Positions 46,881 to 57,232 of a DNA stretch of 64,000 nucleotides are shown piece after piece. The stretch is taken from NCBI GenBank assembly GCA_030549855.1, contig JAUQQP010000051.1, positions 62,001-126,000 of the forward strand, in the 5' to 3' direction. Position numbers and translations under genes: made by a program. This DNA is from Cyanobacteriota bacterium SRBZ.bins.94.201705 (GTDB lineage Bacteria > Cyanobacteriota > Cyanobacteriia > Cyanobacteriales > Cyanobacteriaceae). Each line of letters opens with the position of its first letter. The first letter of the stretch is position 1. The notes below the pieces were generated by a model. It saw only the letters and a list, made by a program, of their open reading frames with translations, was not told the DNA's origin and did not search any database.

Positions 46881-47867
46881 CTATCCCCCATCCCCTGTCA
46901 CCCTCTCTTGACGAGACACATAAAATTCCAAACGAAACTCCTTCCCAAGGCTTTGACGTAAAAAATCCTCTACCAGTCTCACTTGGGTAGGGGTGATCTT
47001 TTTGTCCGTTTCCATATTTACTAACACCAGCGGTGGTGTTTGTGTCCAAACTACATTGATTTTTACATCCTGCACCCCCTGTCCCAAGGTTATAGTCTCA
47101 TACAGCAGTTTCCTCCTAATAGTCACCTCAATTTGTTGTTGTTGTAACAGTCGGAAAAAGCTAGCCCCTAGCGGTATCACTAAAAGAAGGGTAAGAAACG
47201 CAGTCCACCCCAACGCATGGTTTGCCCTGGTATGCCCAGACAACACAAAAACTACCATGCACGCCAAGACAATACCTAACAAATTGGTAAGATACAAAAG
47301 AAAGGCACCCCAGGCAAGAGAATAATTCCGGGCAGAAAGGGAAATCCCCACCACACACAACGGCGGCATCAACGCCACAGCAATGGCTACACCAGCCATG
47401 GTATCTGTAGTCCTCCTCCTGATTTTGGCAAAACCACCCACCGCCCCCGCACTGAGGGCAATCCCCAAATCCAAAAGGTTGGGCTGGGTGCGGGCAATTA
47501 TTTCCGATCCCATCTCGGGAAGGGAAACCACCGAAGCTATAAAACTGGAAATAAATAGGGATAACACCGTAGCCCCTATGAGAGACACAAGGGCAGTCCG
47601 AAACAGTCTTACATCCCCCTCACAGGCAGCAAAAGCCAACCCCCTTAGTGGTAACATCAAGGGCGCCACTACCATTGCCCCGATAATCACTGCCGTACTA
47701 TTACTGAGCAAGCCGAAAGTGGCAATCACACAGGCGCCTATGGTGCAAATTACAAAATCCCCACTCCAACGGGAATCCTCAAACAAATCCTTGGTTAGCC
47801 ATTCCATCTCTTCCCGGGAGGGGGAGGGAATAATACTGTTGACGAATTTTCCTAACCTTTCCCTCAT
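46881..47867 (-). CDS. DUF389 family integral membrane protein
   Basis: This 328-residue protein has a cytoplasmic N-terminus, then about six or seven membrane helices with the DUF389 core (TFGLLSNSTAVIIGAMVVAPLM, LRGLAFA, ALMPPLCVVGI). A soluble C-terminal domain of about 75 residues follows. Function of the family is unknown. It is convergent with the RAYT gene (17 bp between stops). A T10-type tract upstream of its start (about 47882-47891 on the plus strand) is unremarkable. Confidence 0.85.
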   Translation of the reverse strand: MRERLGKFVNSIIPSPSREEMEWLTKDLFEDSRWSGDFVICTIGACVIATFGLLSNSTAVIIGAMVVAPLMLPLRGLAFAACEGDVRLFRTALVSLIGATVLSLFISSFIASVVSLPEMGSEIIARTQPNLLDLGIALSAGAVGGFAKIRRRTTDTMAGVAIAVALMPPLCVVGISLSARNYSLAWGAFLLYLTNLLGIVLACMVVFVLSGHTRANHALGWTAFLTLLLVIPLGASFFRLLQQQQIEVTIRRKLLYETITLGQGVQDVKINVVWTQTPPLVLVNMETDKKITPTQVRLVEDFLRQSLGKEFRLEFYVSRQERVTGDGG

Positions 47868-47942
47868 ATTTCTTTTGTCCTTTTTTTTTTACATTTTGCC
47901 GTTTACTGGGCAGATAACTCACAAACATCCCCTAAATGTGAC

Positions 47943-48341
47943 TTAATAACCCCCCACACGGATTCCTACCCCCACTACCACAAACAATACTGCTAGTGCT
48001 GTTACACCCACTAAAGAATAGGCCAGGGGTATAAGATTTTCCTCATCCGCGGGCGTGGGTGGCTAGAATAACAGTTAACAGTAATAGTGCCAACTTCACT
48101 AGGATGTAAGCAGATAAATAGGACTTAATCGGCTAAAATCCCTTAAAAGCTGGGAAGTATAGCCATGTTAGTCCCAAGCCGGTTATTACTTGTCCCGCTA
48201 GGGATATTAACCCTAATTTTTCAAATTTGATGATTGTTTTTTTTTGAGGGCTTCGGGTAACACCGTTAGTGTCAAAATAAGATGTCCCCCCGTCCATATA
48301 CTAGCCCCCAGCACATGTAATAATACTAAACCTGCAAACAT
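47943..48341 (-). pseudogene. frameshifted CopD-like membrane protein
   Basis: Pieces of a CopD-type small membrane protein appear in consecutive frames. GLVLLHVLGASIWTGGHL starts at the ATG at 48341. A switch at a nine-base T run (48237-48245, plus strand) leads to FEKLGLISLAGQVITGLG, then YILVKLALLLLTVILATHA in another frame, and finally PLAYSLVGVTALAVLFVVVG to a stop at 47943. Order and spacing match an intact protein of about 150 residues, with a small deletion after ATHAR. At least three frame changes make it non-functional unless the sequence is in error. Confidence 0.7.
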
Positions 48342-48377
48342 CTTTTTGCCAACTAGAGTTTCTCAAAGTATAATACG

Positions 48378-49045
48378 TCAGACCATTAATATGGAAAGGG
48401 GGAAGGTGAATAAGAAAGAAGGCAAAACGGAGATGGCCGCCACAGTTAAAAACAGAAGGGCACTGGTGGTTTCCAAAATGGCAACATTCTTGATGTCCGT
48501 CTGCTGATACCAGTTCAAAAAACTAATAATTATCAAAAATTTCAACAACAACACCCCCAGATACCAGAGAAAAAAGACAATAACAGTGGCCACAAGATGA
48601 TAAACAACGGCTGGCACCACAGAAGCAGTCTTGGGTTTACGCAATTTGACGGTGAAGATGGCACTAGCAAGAAACAGGGTATTCAGCAGCTATAAACCCC
48701 ATACCTGATAATCCCAATAGCCATTGGTTGCCCTACAAAGGGGGTAGACAGATACACGGCCACAAAGTCCGTCAAAAAAGCTATAATGGCAAAACCATAT
48801 ATAATCCAGAGGGTGGGCACTTTTATACCTAGCCACACTCCCCCCACCAGGGCAATTAGACTATACACCACCCCCCGGAATAACAAACGGGCTTTCAGAC
48901 TACTACGTTGTTTTATCTGTAAAACCTGGGGATGTTCAGCCTGAAACGCAAAAAAAGCCACCCCTGAGACGATTCTGGCACCGGTGCCTCTTTTCCTCTC
49001 ACCTTATCCGCGGGCTGACTCTTGGGCTTTTTGTAACAAGCCCAT
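48378..49045 (-). pseudogene. frameshifted multi-pass membrane protein, family not recognised
   Basis: Two open frames of 92 and 88 codons (48961-48683 and 48644-48378) are parts of one protein. GIIRYGVYS (about 48690) should continue into LLNTLFLASAIFTVKLRKPK in another frame, which leads directly into the second piece. Upstream, an ATG at 49045 is in frame with the first piece but is stopped by TAA after 13 codons. A seven-A tract (48950-48956) is a second possible frameshift point. The assembled protein would have about five membrane helices. Confidence 0.6.
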
Positions 49046-49056
49046 GAACCCACAAT

Positions 49057-50062
49057 TCATCTTCCCGGATTACACCCCGGAACGCCTGTCAGACGTGCTA
49101 TGGCGGCTCTTGCCGCGACTGGCAGGTCCTCATAAGAACTACAGGTGGCCCTGATGTTCTCTTTTATCCGCTCCAAACTCGCCTGAAAGCCAGTACTACC
49201 GTGTTCCCCTACATACACATTCAACTGTGCAACGTACCGGGCTAACTCTGGCTCAATCCTCTCTGTGAAGGTGTCAACCCTTTCAGAGGGGCAGGTAGGA
49301 TCCCATCGGCCACAGGCGGTTTTAATGTCATATTTCTTGGATACAAAAAGAGTACGTCCCCTCCTATCGAGCCCCACCACAAAGACACTTGTCCTCGTGG
49401 CAGTGGTTGCGGAATCACTCACTGCTCTTCCCTCGATTACTAGGTAGCCGTCGCGGTTCAGTGTGGCTGTTGCACCCCCCCAACCTCCTCCCATGTTCAG
49501 GTATTTCTCCGCCTTTACTTGTGGGCTAGTTTCTGGGGGCAGAAATGTCCCCCTCCCAGTGTCAGCAGCCCCGAGCTGCCATCTCTGATTTGGACCTCCA
49601 TGACACTGGTAAGCTATGACGGACGCCCCGCTTTGAGGCCCTCTCCCTTCAGGATTGGCAATATCTAGACACAGCCCCCCCCATTGGGGTGCACGGATGG
49701 TCCCGTCATTCATTACTCGGAAGAGTTGATTTGGACCCCCATGACACTGGTAGGCTATAACGGGCGCCCCGCTTTGAGGTCCTCTCCCTTCAGGATTGGC
49801 AATATCTAGACACAGCCCCCCCCATTGGGGTGCACGGATGGTCCCGTCATTCATTACTCGGAAGAGTTGATTTGGACCCCCATGACACTGGTAGGCTATG
49901 ACGGACGCCCCGCTTTGAGGCCCTCTCCCTTCAGGATTGGCAATATCTAGACACAGCCCTCCCCCATTGAGGTGCACGGATTGCCGTCTGGGCGTTTACT
50001 TTCTCAGCACCTAGCAACCCTATTACGAGAAATGTCAATGGAAGCCAGAATCTGATTCTCAT
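49057..50062 (-). pseudogene. secreted ricin-type lectin with three repeats, frameshifted in a G tract
   Basis: The main frame (49057-49977, 306 codons) has three near-identical ricin B-like units (CLDIANPEGRG, AYQCHGGPNQ), the last closing with QRW. A C-terminal domain of about 150 residues with cysteines follows. The natural start is the ATG at 50062, giving a clear signal peptide (IRFWLPLTFLVIGLLG...NAQ) and then IRAPQWG. That frame is lost at 49957-49965: the first repeat copy has GGGGGAGGG where the others have eight G, an extra base. Read in frame, the signal peptide would join the lectin. It may be off-phase or decayed. Confidence 0.72.
49620..49970 (-). repeat. 141-nt tandem repeat in the lectin gene
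   Basis: About two and a half copies of a 141-nt (47-codon) unit are nearly identical at the DNA level, for example the C8 tract plus ATTGGGGTGC near 49676 and again near 49817. This indicates recent expansion or gene conversion. Confidence 0.88.
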
Positions 50063-50412
50063 AAGTACTAAATTAACCGAGGACATCGACCCCCCAGGCC
50101 TGTTCTAGGCCAAGAAACACAACGGCGGACCAACTGCCTGTGGTACGGGTACCTAGTTCTATAATAGGTCCTCTGCTATTTTTAATAACGTTCTTGTTAA
50201 GAGATGTGAAGATTAGAGGACTTCTGTTGGGGCCTGTGAAAGAGGAGCACCACTCGCCCGGCAGTTTGGCTCCGCTGTATGGGTGTGGGCAACTACCATG
50301 CCGTGGGGAAAACAAGGGCTGATACCCCAAAAACTGTATTTTTTTTGTTTTTAGAAAAGTTACAAACTTTAAAAACTACATTTGTAACTGAGAGGGAAAG
50401 GACAGAGATGTG
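50063..50412. other. intergenic region with an unassigned open frame
   Basis: A minus-strand frame of about 85 codons (50330-50073) starts only at TTG. It is fairly rich in Pro, Cys and Trp (PYSGAKLPGEW, TGSWSAVVFLGLEQAWG) and matches nothing I know. It may be a fragment of a secreted protein related to the adjoining lectin, or chance. The lectin promoter must lie within it. Confidence 0.3.
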
Positions 50413-52542
50413 TTACTGGGCGGGAGGGTAAACTGCAACTAGAGACGGTTTTGGTGGGGAATTGGGTTTTTTTGCTGGCCAGTTGGAGCCTTTGGGAATC
50501 AGTCGGGTTTGGGTAAACTGTTGCCCATCAGTGGTGGGGATGGAAAACTCCCTCGTTTCTGCTGCCATATCTTGACGAATCCCATTCCTTTCTCCGGGAT
50601 GTTGAATGGCCAGGAAAAGGGTATTCTGCCAGAAGCATAAACCACAGATTTCTGTCTCCATAGGGCCAATTCCAAAAGGATAGGCCAATCCCGCCTTCTC
50701 CCCTGTCAATGGGATGTACCAAATACTATTGTTGCCCATTGCCCCTGTTATATAGCGACTGTCTGGTTTGTTTAGCAAGCCTGTAGGCATATCCGTCACC
50801 ATCCACAAATTCCCCTCAAAGTCAAAGGCTATATTGTCGGGGTTGGCAAAACCCATACCACCCATCGCCGGGAAACCTCCTGCGCCAATAATCTCCCAGG
50901 TGAAGGTGAGGGCAGCCGGTTGGTTATCCTTCTCCTTAATCTTCATCAGACAACCATACTCATACACTCTCCCCTCTTCGTCACTGAAAATAGTCTTGTC
51001 TGGACTACCGTCTTCAGAGGCACTACCAGCAGTAAAGGCAATAATCAGAGACTTGTCAATGGGACTCAATTCTAAATCTTCCGGACGAGCAGTACAAGTA
51101 CCCCCTACCACATTGGCGGCGAAATGGGCATCTATTAAAATCGCCCCTTGTATTTCCTCCTCAGTTTCCCCCACATATAAATCCCCCAGTCTCCGATACT
51201 GTCTTTGAAATTGGTCCAACTCTTCCTGACGCGTAACGTTGACAATCCCCCCCTTCCGTCTGTCGGGGTTAGGTATGGGCAATAACCCGCCTACCAGATT
51301 CTCAATGGGGGTTGGATTTATGGGGGTATCTGCCTTTAGGGGTATCCACTGGCCGGTGCCATCAGGATTCATCTTGGCTACATACAACATCCCCCTTTCC
51401 AACAACTTGGAGTTAGCTTTATCCCTTGGATTTACTACCTTTTTCTCCGAGACAAACTTATATAAATGCCCTCCTGTGCGATCGCATCCTGAATAAACTG
51501 CCAGGGGTTGATTCTCTTCCGCCCAAATGGCCACTGCCTCGTGTCGATAACGGCCTAACCAAGTGTGTTTTGTCCCGTAATCATTAGGATTACTGGGATC
51601 TATTTCTACCATCCACCCGTATTTATTGCCAGCCAAGCCGAAGGGGTTTCCCTGTCCATCTGTCCCCCTTACTGGTAAACTGGAGGGAGGAAAGGAGGTG
51701 CCATCCGCCATCACCTCTTCTCCTACCTGGGATTGGAAGTTTTCTTCGGCACTAAAAACTGTACCCCAAGGAGAGGTACCCCCCGCACAGTTGGCAAAGG
51801 TGCCTATAATCTTTTCTCCTAACCCGTCTATGTAGCCTAGTCCTTCCTTTTTCTTGAATACTGCTACTGCTGGGCCTGTAGCCTTCAAGTAGTGCCCGTC
51901 TTTCCAGCCCGATAACCCTGTCACACGTCTGTCCTGCTTGCTATAGGTTCTTTTCCATCTCCCCTTCTCCTTCCTTACCGAGATTACTCCTATGCCTTGA
52001 TCTATCAGTAATTCTTCAAAAAACTGTTGGAATTTTCTCTTTGCCGGTTGCTCATCTGCCATGGCAAAAACGTCTATTTCCCCTTGTTTTAGTGAGGCTA
52101 ATACTCCCATATCCAGGGGTTTTTTTATTACCTCTTCATAGGTTTGTAACCAGGGGATGGGGCTTATATACTCGAAATTCACCACCAAATAGCCCTCATT
52201 TTCTTCCGTGGGAATAAAGGCCACATAGTCGTTGTTATAACCAAATCTAGAATCTCCAACTTTGTCTCCCCAACTGGCAATTACCTCGTATTCAAATCCC
52301 TCTGGCAACACTAAATCGTCTTTTACTTCGTATTTTTCAAACTGTTTTTTCTGCTCTTCAGGCGGCATTCTGTCTATGGCAAGGGGTATGGGATATTTTA
52401 CAGGTTTAAAGGGAGAAAAAGTAAATTTTTCCTGGATTTTTGCCGAGGAATAACTGCTGGAATTCAAGGCTAAATCTGCCAATTGGCTGCCGGCTAAGCC
52501 TACTCCTAAAAATAGCAGAAAATTGCGTCTGGTAAGTTTCAT
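50413..52542 (-). CDS. PhoX-type (DUF839) alkaline phosphatase, Tat-exported
   Basis: This 709-residue protein begins with a twin-arginine signal (TRRNFLLFLGVGLAG, residues 4-18). It continues as a PhoX/DUF839 beta-propeller with the conserved NCAGGTSPWGT and SAEENF segments near residue 255, which surround the Ca/Fe active site. PhoX enzymes release phosphate from monoesters in the periplasm or outside the cell. No Pho-box was identified upstream. It faces topA across 236 bp (divergent). Confidence 0.85.
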   Translation of the reverse strand: MKLTRRNFLLFLGVGLAGSQLADLALNSSSYSSAKIQEKFTFSPFKPVKYPIPLAIDRMPPEEQKKQFEKYEVKDDLVLPEGFEYEVIASWGDKVGDSRFGYNNDYVAFIPTEENEGYLVVNFEYISPIPWLQTYEEVIKKPLDMGVLASLKQGEIDVFAMADEQPAKRKFQQFFEELLIDQGIGVISVRKEKGRWKRTYSKQDRRVTGLSGWKDGHYLKATGPAVAVFKKKEGLGYIDGLGEKIIGTFANCAGGTSPWGTVFSAEENFQSQVGEEVMADGTSFPPSSLPVRGTDGQGNPFGLAGNKYGWMVEIDPSNPNDYGTKHTWLGRYRHEAVAIWAEENQPLAVYSGCDRTGGHLYKFVSEKKVVNPRDKANSKLLERGMLYVAKMNPDGTGQWIPLKADTPINPTPIENLVGGLLPIPNPDRRKGGIVNVTRQEELDQFQRQYRRLGDLYVGETEEEIQGAILIDAHFAANVVGGTCTARPEDLELSPIDKSLIIAFTAGSASEDGSPDKTIFSDEEGRVYEYGCLMKIKEKDNQPAALTFTWEIIGAGGFPAMGGMGFANPDNIAFDFEGNLWMVTDMPTGLLNKPDSRYITGAMGNNSIWYIPLTGEKAGLAYPFGIGPMETEICGLCFWQNTLFLAIQHPGERNGIRQDMAAETREFSIPTTDGQQFTQTRLIPKGSNWPAKKPNSPPKPSLVAVYPPAQ

Positions 52543-52778
52543 ATTTTTGATTTTTATTCCATGGCTAATTGCACCACCTATATTATAGTCACCTAGTCCG
52601 GAAAACCACTAACTTTTGGTTAAATAAAAGGGGGAATGGCCGAGGGGATAATAGTTTTTAAAAATGATATGTTTACCCGAAAGACCGATTTTGGTTATGC
52701 TAGGTAGATACATGAAGGTTGTAGAGGGGTAACTTAGTATACTCCGTCAAGATAGAGTGAGAAAAACCCAGTAATCCT

Positions 52779-55394
52779 ATGTCAACTCTAGTAATTGTGG
52801 AATCGCCCACCAAAGCCAAGACTATTCGCAATTTTCTACCCAAAGACTACATAGTAGAGGCTTCCATGGGGCATGTGCGAGATTTGCCTTCTTCCTCGGC
52901 GGAAATACCCCAGGAGTACAAGAAATACCCTTGGAGTCGTTTGGGGGTAAATGTGGAAAACAATTTTGAGCCTCTTTATGTGATTCCCCAAGGCAAAAAG
53001 AAGGTAGTCCAACAGTTGGAAAAGGCTTTGGCTAAGGCGGATGAGTTGATTTTAGCCACTGACGAGGATAGGGAAGGGGAAAGTATTAGTTGGCATTTGT
53101 TACAGTTGTTGAAACCAAAGGTACCTACCAAGAGGATGGTGTTTCATGAAATCACCCAGGAGGCAATTCAGAAAGCTTTGGCTAATTGTCGGGATATTGA
53201 TGAAAATTTGGTACACGCCCAGGAAACAAGACGCATTTTAGATCGTCTGGTGGGTTACACCCTCTCCCCCTTGTTGTGGAAAAAGATTGCTAAGGGATTG
53301 TCCGCTGGCAGGGTACAATCAGTTGCCGTAAGACTGTTGGTGCAGAGGGAAAGGGAAAGGAGGGCTTTCGTGGCGGCCCACTATTGGGATTTGAAAGCTA
53401 TTCTGTCTTATGAGGGGGTAGATTTTGAGGCCAAACTTGTGGCCTTGGGTGGCCAAAAATTGGCTACTGGCAGTGATTTTGACCCTAAAACCGGCCAGTT
53501 GATGCCCGGAAAACAGGTAATTGTACTTAACGAACAGGAGGCACAAGAACTTTTACAGAGGTTACAGGGGGAAATATGGCAGGTTACTGAGGTGGAAGAA
53601 AAACAGACAAAACGCTCCCCTTACCCTCCCTTTACTACCTCCACCCTACAACAGGAGGCTAACCGAAAACTGGGATTTAGTGCCCAGGAGACCATGCGTA
53701 TTGCCCAGAGTCTGTATGAAAACGGTTATATTACATATATGCGTACGGACTCGGTACATCTGTCAGAGGAGGCAATAGCAGCAGCCCGAAGTTGTATTAG
53801 AGAAATATATGGCGAGGAGTATCTTAGTCCCAGTCCTAGACAATATAAAACGAAGTCAAAGGGGGCACAGGAAGCCCATGAGGCTATTCGGCCAGCAGGT
53901 AGTCCCTTTAAATTGCCTCAGGAAACAGGGTTGAAAGACAAGGAATTGGCCCTTTATGAGTTAATCTGGAAAAGGACTATTGCCAGTCAGATGGCAGATG
54001 CCCTCTTATCACATACCTCTGTTCAAATAAAGGTGGCCGATGCCCTTTTCCGCGCCACTGGTAGGACAATTCTCTTCCCTGGCTTTCTCCGTGCCTATGT
54101 GGAAGGCTCAGACGACCCTACTACCGCTGAATCTCACCAGGAGACAATTCTACCACCTCTTCCAGTAGGGTTGGACTTGTCTTGTAATAGCATAGAGGTA
54201 GTAAAACATGAAACCCAACCTCCACCCCGTTATACTGAGGCGACTCTGGTAAAGACTTTAGAACAGGAGGGTATAGGACGCCCTAGCACTTATGCTACTA
54301 TAATCAGCACCATTGTGGAGAGAGGCTATGCCCAGATTCGTCAGAAGCAACTAGTCCCGACTTTTGCGGCCTTTGCGGTTACTAGTCTTTTGGAGGAAAA
54401 TTTTGAAGAGTTGGTAGATGTTAAATTTACCTCTAACATGGAACAGGCATTGGACGACATTGCGGCGGGGCAAAAAGACTGGCTGGCCTACTTAAGGGAA
54501 TTCTACTTGGGGGAAAACGGCTTGGAAAAAAAGGTAAAACTAAGGGACAGTCAAATAGACAGTCAGAAGGCGAAAATAATTCAACTACCTGGCCTCAATG
54601 CTACTGTCAAGATAGGACAATATGGGGTATACATAGAGGCTAAACAGGGGGATGAGATAATTAAGTCCACCCTGCCAGAAGACATCACCCCTGCCGACTT
54701 GGATGCCTCTGTGGTGGAAAGACTGTTAAAGCTGAAAAAACAGGGGAATGAACCTTTGGGCAATGACCCAGAAACAGGACTGCCCGTATACCTCCTTGTA
54801 GGTAGCTATGGTCCTTATGTTGCCCTGGGAGAGGGGAAAAATGCTAAAACCGCTTCCCTCCCTCGGGGAATCAAACCAGAGGAGGTTACCTTGGAAATGG
54901 CTTTGGGCTACCTGAAACTCCCTCGCCTGTTGGGGAATCATCCTGATACCGGTAGGCCCCTTATGGCGGGTATAGGACGGTTTGGGCCTTATATCGTCCA
55001 CGACTTGGGGCCAGAAAAGGACTATCGCTCCCTAAAAGAGGGGGATGATGTATTGACTATCACTCTGGAGAGGGCATTAGAAATCTTCGCCCAACCCAAG
55101 TCTAGTAGAGTCAATACGAGTGGAAACAAAAATAGTTCAAGTCCTCTGAAAGAGTTGGGACTACACCCCCAATCTCAACAACCCATTGGCATTTACCAGG
55201 GCCCCTATGGACTATATGTGAAATACGGCAAAGAGAATGTGAAATTGCCAAAAGGGGAAACTGTGGAAACCATGACCCTGGAAAAGGCCCTGGCACTGTT
55301 GGAGGGGAAATCTGGTAGTAAAATTGGCAGCAAAAAGACTACAAAAAAGGGCAACCGCACCACCTCCACAAAAGGAGAGGCTACCACCCGTTAG
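52779..55394 (+). CDS. topA: DNA topoisomerase I
   Basis: This 871-residue type IA topoisomerase relaxes negative supercoils. Its Toprim domain is at the N-terminus ([10 protein letters not shown], then [13 protein letters not shown]). The catalytic tyrosine is in [13 protein letters not shown] near residue 320, with HEAIRP further on. The C-terminus carries repeated Topo_C domains (GPYV/GPYI/GPYG glycine motifs) and a basic tail, with no zinc fingers, as in other cyanobacteria. Its last 4 bases overlap the convergent pentapeptide-repeat gene. Confidence 0.96.
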   Translation: MSTLVIVESPTKAKTIRNFLPKDYIVEASMGHVRDLPSSSAEIPQEYKKYPWSRLGVNVENNFEPLYVIPQGKKKVVQQLEKALAKADELILATDEDREGESISWHLLQLLKPKVPTKRMVFHEITQEAIQKALANCRDIDENLVHAQETRRILDRLVGYTLSPLLWKKIAKGLSAGRVQSVAVRLLVQRERERRAFVAAHYWDLKAILSYEGVDFEAKLVALGGQKLATGSDFDPKTGQLMPGKQVIVLNEQEAQELLQRLQGEIWQVTEVEEKQTKRSPYPPFTTSTLQQEANRKLGFSAQETMRIAQSLYENGYITYMRTDSVHLSEEAIAAARSCIREIYGEEYLSPSPRQYKTKSKGAQEAHEAIRPAGSPFKLPQETGLKDKELALYELIWKRTIASQMADALLSHTSVQIKVADALFRATGRTILFPGFLRAYVEGSDDPTTAESHQETILPPLPVGLDLSCNSIEVVKHETQPPPRYTEATLVKTLEQEGIGRPSTYATIISTIVERGYAQIRQKQLVPTFAAFAVTSLLEENFEELVDVKFTSNMEQALDDIAAGQKDWLAYLREFYLGENGLEKKVKLRDSQIDSQKAKIIQLPGLNATVKIGQYGVYIEAKQGDEIIKSTLPEDITPADLDASVVERLLKLKKQGNEPLGNDPETGLPVYLLVGSYGPYVALGEGKNAKTASLPRGIKPEEVTLEMALGYLKLPRLLGNHPDTGRPLMAGIGRFGPYIVHDLGPEKDYRSLKEGDDVLTITLERALEIFAQPKSSRVNTSGNKNSSSPLKELGLHPQSQQPIGIYQGPYGLYVKYGKENVKLPKGETVETMTLEKALALLEGKSGSKIGSKKTTKKGNRTTSTKGEATTR

Positions 55395-56167
55395 GGGAGG
55401 ACTAGGCGGAGTAGCAGGGGGGCGATGGAATTGACGATTTGGACGAAAGCCGGACTGCCCTCATTGCCATCTTTGGCCTCTGCCTCCTGACGGGCTTTTA
55501 CTAGTTCTAGAAAACGGGTGGCCAATAGATACCCCTCTTGATTTTGCTGGGATTGGAACAGACTCTGGGCGGTGAGGGCATCGGAGAGTGCCCCTTTTGT
55601 CTGGCCATAACGAGACTTTACCACCGCCCTGGCCAGATAGGCATGGGCTAGGGTAGGATCTAGACTAATGGCTTGAGAGTAGAAGTTGGCTGCCCTCACA
55701 AAGTTTCCTCTTCTATCCTCTGACACTCCCCAAAGATAAAACTGCCTTGCCGACGCCACAGTCGAGGGGAGTCCTACCACCCCCTGGACATTGGCCTTGC
55801 TCAAGTCTACCCCCTCCAGGGAGGCTCCTACTAGGTATGCTCCTCCTAAATCTGTGTTATCTAATGTAGCATTGGCTAAATTGGCCCCAGCTAGATTGGC
55901 CCCGTGAAGGGAGGCATTACTCAGATCAGCCCCACTTAGGTCAGCGCCGGCGAGATTAGCCCGGGAAAGGTTGGTGCCCCTAAGATCAGCACCCCTCAAA
56001 TCTGCCCCTTCTAAGTCTGTCATTACTAAACCGGCACCCCTTAAGTCGCACCCAGGACACTTTCTCGTCTGCAACAACTGGAAGACATGGGCCAGGTTTT
56101 CCCCCCAGGCAGGGTTAGCCATGGTAATGAACATGGGGGTGACAATGGCTATTACCTTTTTTTTCAT
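55391..56167 (-). CDS. exported pentapeptide-repeat protein with TPR-like tail
   Basis: This 258-residue protein has a signal peptide (about residues 1-22) and a run of about 19 A(D/N)LXX pentapeptide repeats (about 40-135) that would form a right-handed beta-helix. A helical C-terminal part follows ([31 protein letters not shown]), which looks like one or two TPR units. Many cyanobacterial pentapeptide proteins lie in the lumen or periplasm; no enzymatic role can be read. It follows the SUMF1-domain gene by 14 bp and is probably co-transcribed with it. Confidence 0.8.
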   Translation of the reverse strand: MKKKVIAIVTPMFITMANPAWGENLAHVFQLLQTRKCPGCDLRGAGLVMTDLEGADLRGADLRGTNLSRANLAGADLSGADLSNASLHGANLAGANLANATLDNTDLGGAYLVGASLEGVDLSKANVQGVVGLPSTVASARQFYLWGVSEDRRGNFVRAANFYSQAISLDPTLAHAYLARAVVKSRYGQTKGALSDALTAQSLFQSQQNQEGYLLATRFLELVKARQEAEAKDGNEGSPAFVQIVNSIAPLLLRLVLP

Positions 56168-56181
56168 ATACCCACTGTTTT

Positions 56182-57069
56182 TTACTCATAGTCACAGGCC
56201 ACCCGGAAACCAATGAGTTGGCCTTTGAAATCCGGTAGGGCAAACAGTCTTACCCCCGAACGACAATAATAGGCTGTATCACTCCAGGAACCTCCTCTGA
56301 TTACCCGGGGCAGTTCCTCCTCCTTTTCTAGCCAAGGACTGCCGTCAGTGGGCGCCCCTTCGTAATTCTCGTGCCAATGGTCTAAACACCATTCCCACAC
56401 ATTGCCATGCATGTCATATAGCCCGAAATTGTTAGCCGGAAAACTGCCTACTTCTGTGGTTTCTTGTCGCCACTGCCCTCCAACCCCTGCACCCAGAGGC
56501 TCCACTTGCCCGTAACCGTAAGTAGCCTTGTAGTTGGCCAATTCGGAGGTTATGGTGCCCCCGAAACAGAAGGGGTCAGTGGTCCCCGCCCTACAAGCGT
56601 ACTCCCATTCGGCTTCTGTGGGAAGACGAAAATCCCTCCCCGTCATCTCTGACAGGCGATGACAGAATTCCATTGCCTCATACCAGGATACATTCTCCAC
56701 AGGACGATTTTCCCCCTGGAAGAAAGATGGATTTTTCCCCATCACCGCTCTGTATTGACTTTGAGTTACTGGATATTTACCAAGATAGAAAGTCCTAATC
56801 TGGACAAGGTGTTGAGGGCCTTCATCCGGACTCCGTCCTATTTCTCCTGTGGGGGTGCCCATGAGAAAACTGCCTCCTACAATTTTGACTAAGGGCAAAG
56901 ATACCCCCCCAGCTAGGGGCACTTCCACACACTCTGCCACCTTTTTCTCCCGCTGCAAGACGATGGTGGCGGCATTTTCTATCCTGACGTTAACAACCTC
57001 AAACTCACAGCTTTTTACTCTTTCCATACAGGGGGCCACCTTTTCCTTCACAATTAATTGTAACTGCAA
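56182..57069 (-). CDS. SUMF1/FGE-sulfatase-domain protein
   Basis: This 295-residue protein has the formylglycine-generating enzyme fold: GGSFLMGTP near residue 65, VSWYEAMEFCHRLS, LPTEAEWEYACRAGT, GNVWEWCLD and RGGSWSDTAYYCRSGVR. The double cysteine of true FGE is reduced to one (Cys in YYCRSG, with an Asp in the preceding position). A true FGE role is doubtful, and it may be a binding or scaffold domain as in many cyanobacterial paralogues. The start could also be Met-15 (57027). No sulfatase gene is nearby. Confidence 0.8.
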   Translation of the reverse strand: MQLQLIVKEKVAPCMERVKSCEFEVVNVRIENAATIVLQREKKVAECVEVPLAGGVSLPLVKIVGGSFLMGTPTGEIGRSPDEGPQHLVQIRTFYLGKYPVTQSQYRAVMGKNPSFFQGENRPVENVSWYEAMEFCHRLSEMTGRDFRLPTEAEWEYACRAGTTDPFCFGGTITSELANYKATYGYGQVEPLGAGVGGQWRQETTEVGSFPANNFGLYDMHGNVWEWCLDHWHENYEGAPTDGSPWLEKEEELPRVIRGGSWSDTAYYCRSGVRLFALPDFKGQLIGFRVACDYE

Positions 57070-57232
57070 TGCACAAGAAAGAAACCTGTGGGCTGGTGCT
57101 TGTCTATAATGGTGATAGAAACAAAAAAAGCGGGGGATTACCGAACCAGTTTAATAGTACCAGAGACCACAGACTACCCCTCTGACTGTGTTAAAATCAG
57201 CAGTAAGAAGTGGCTGGAGTGAGTAAGGATAT

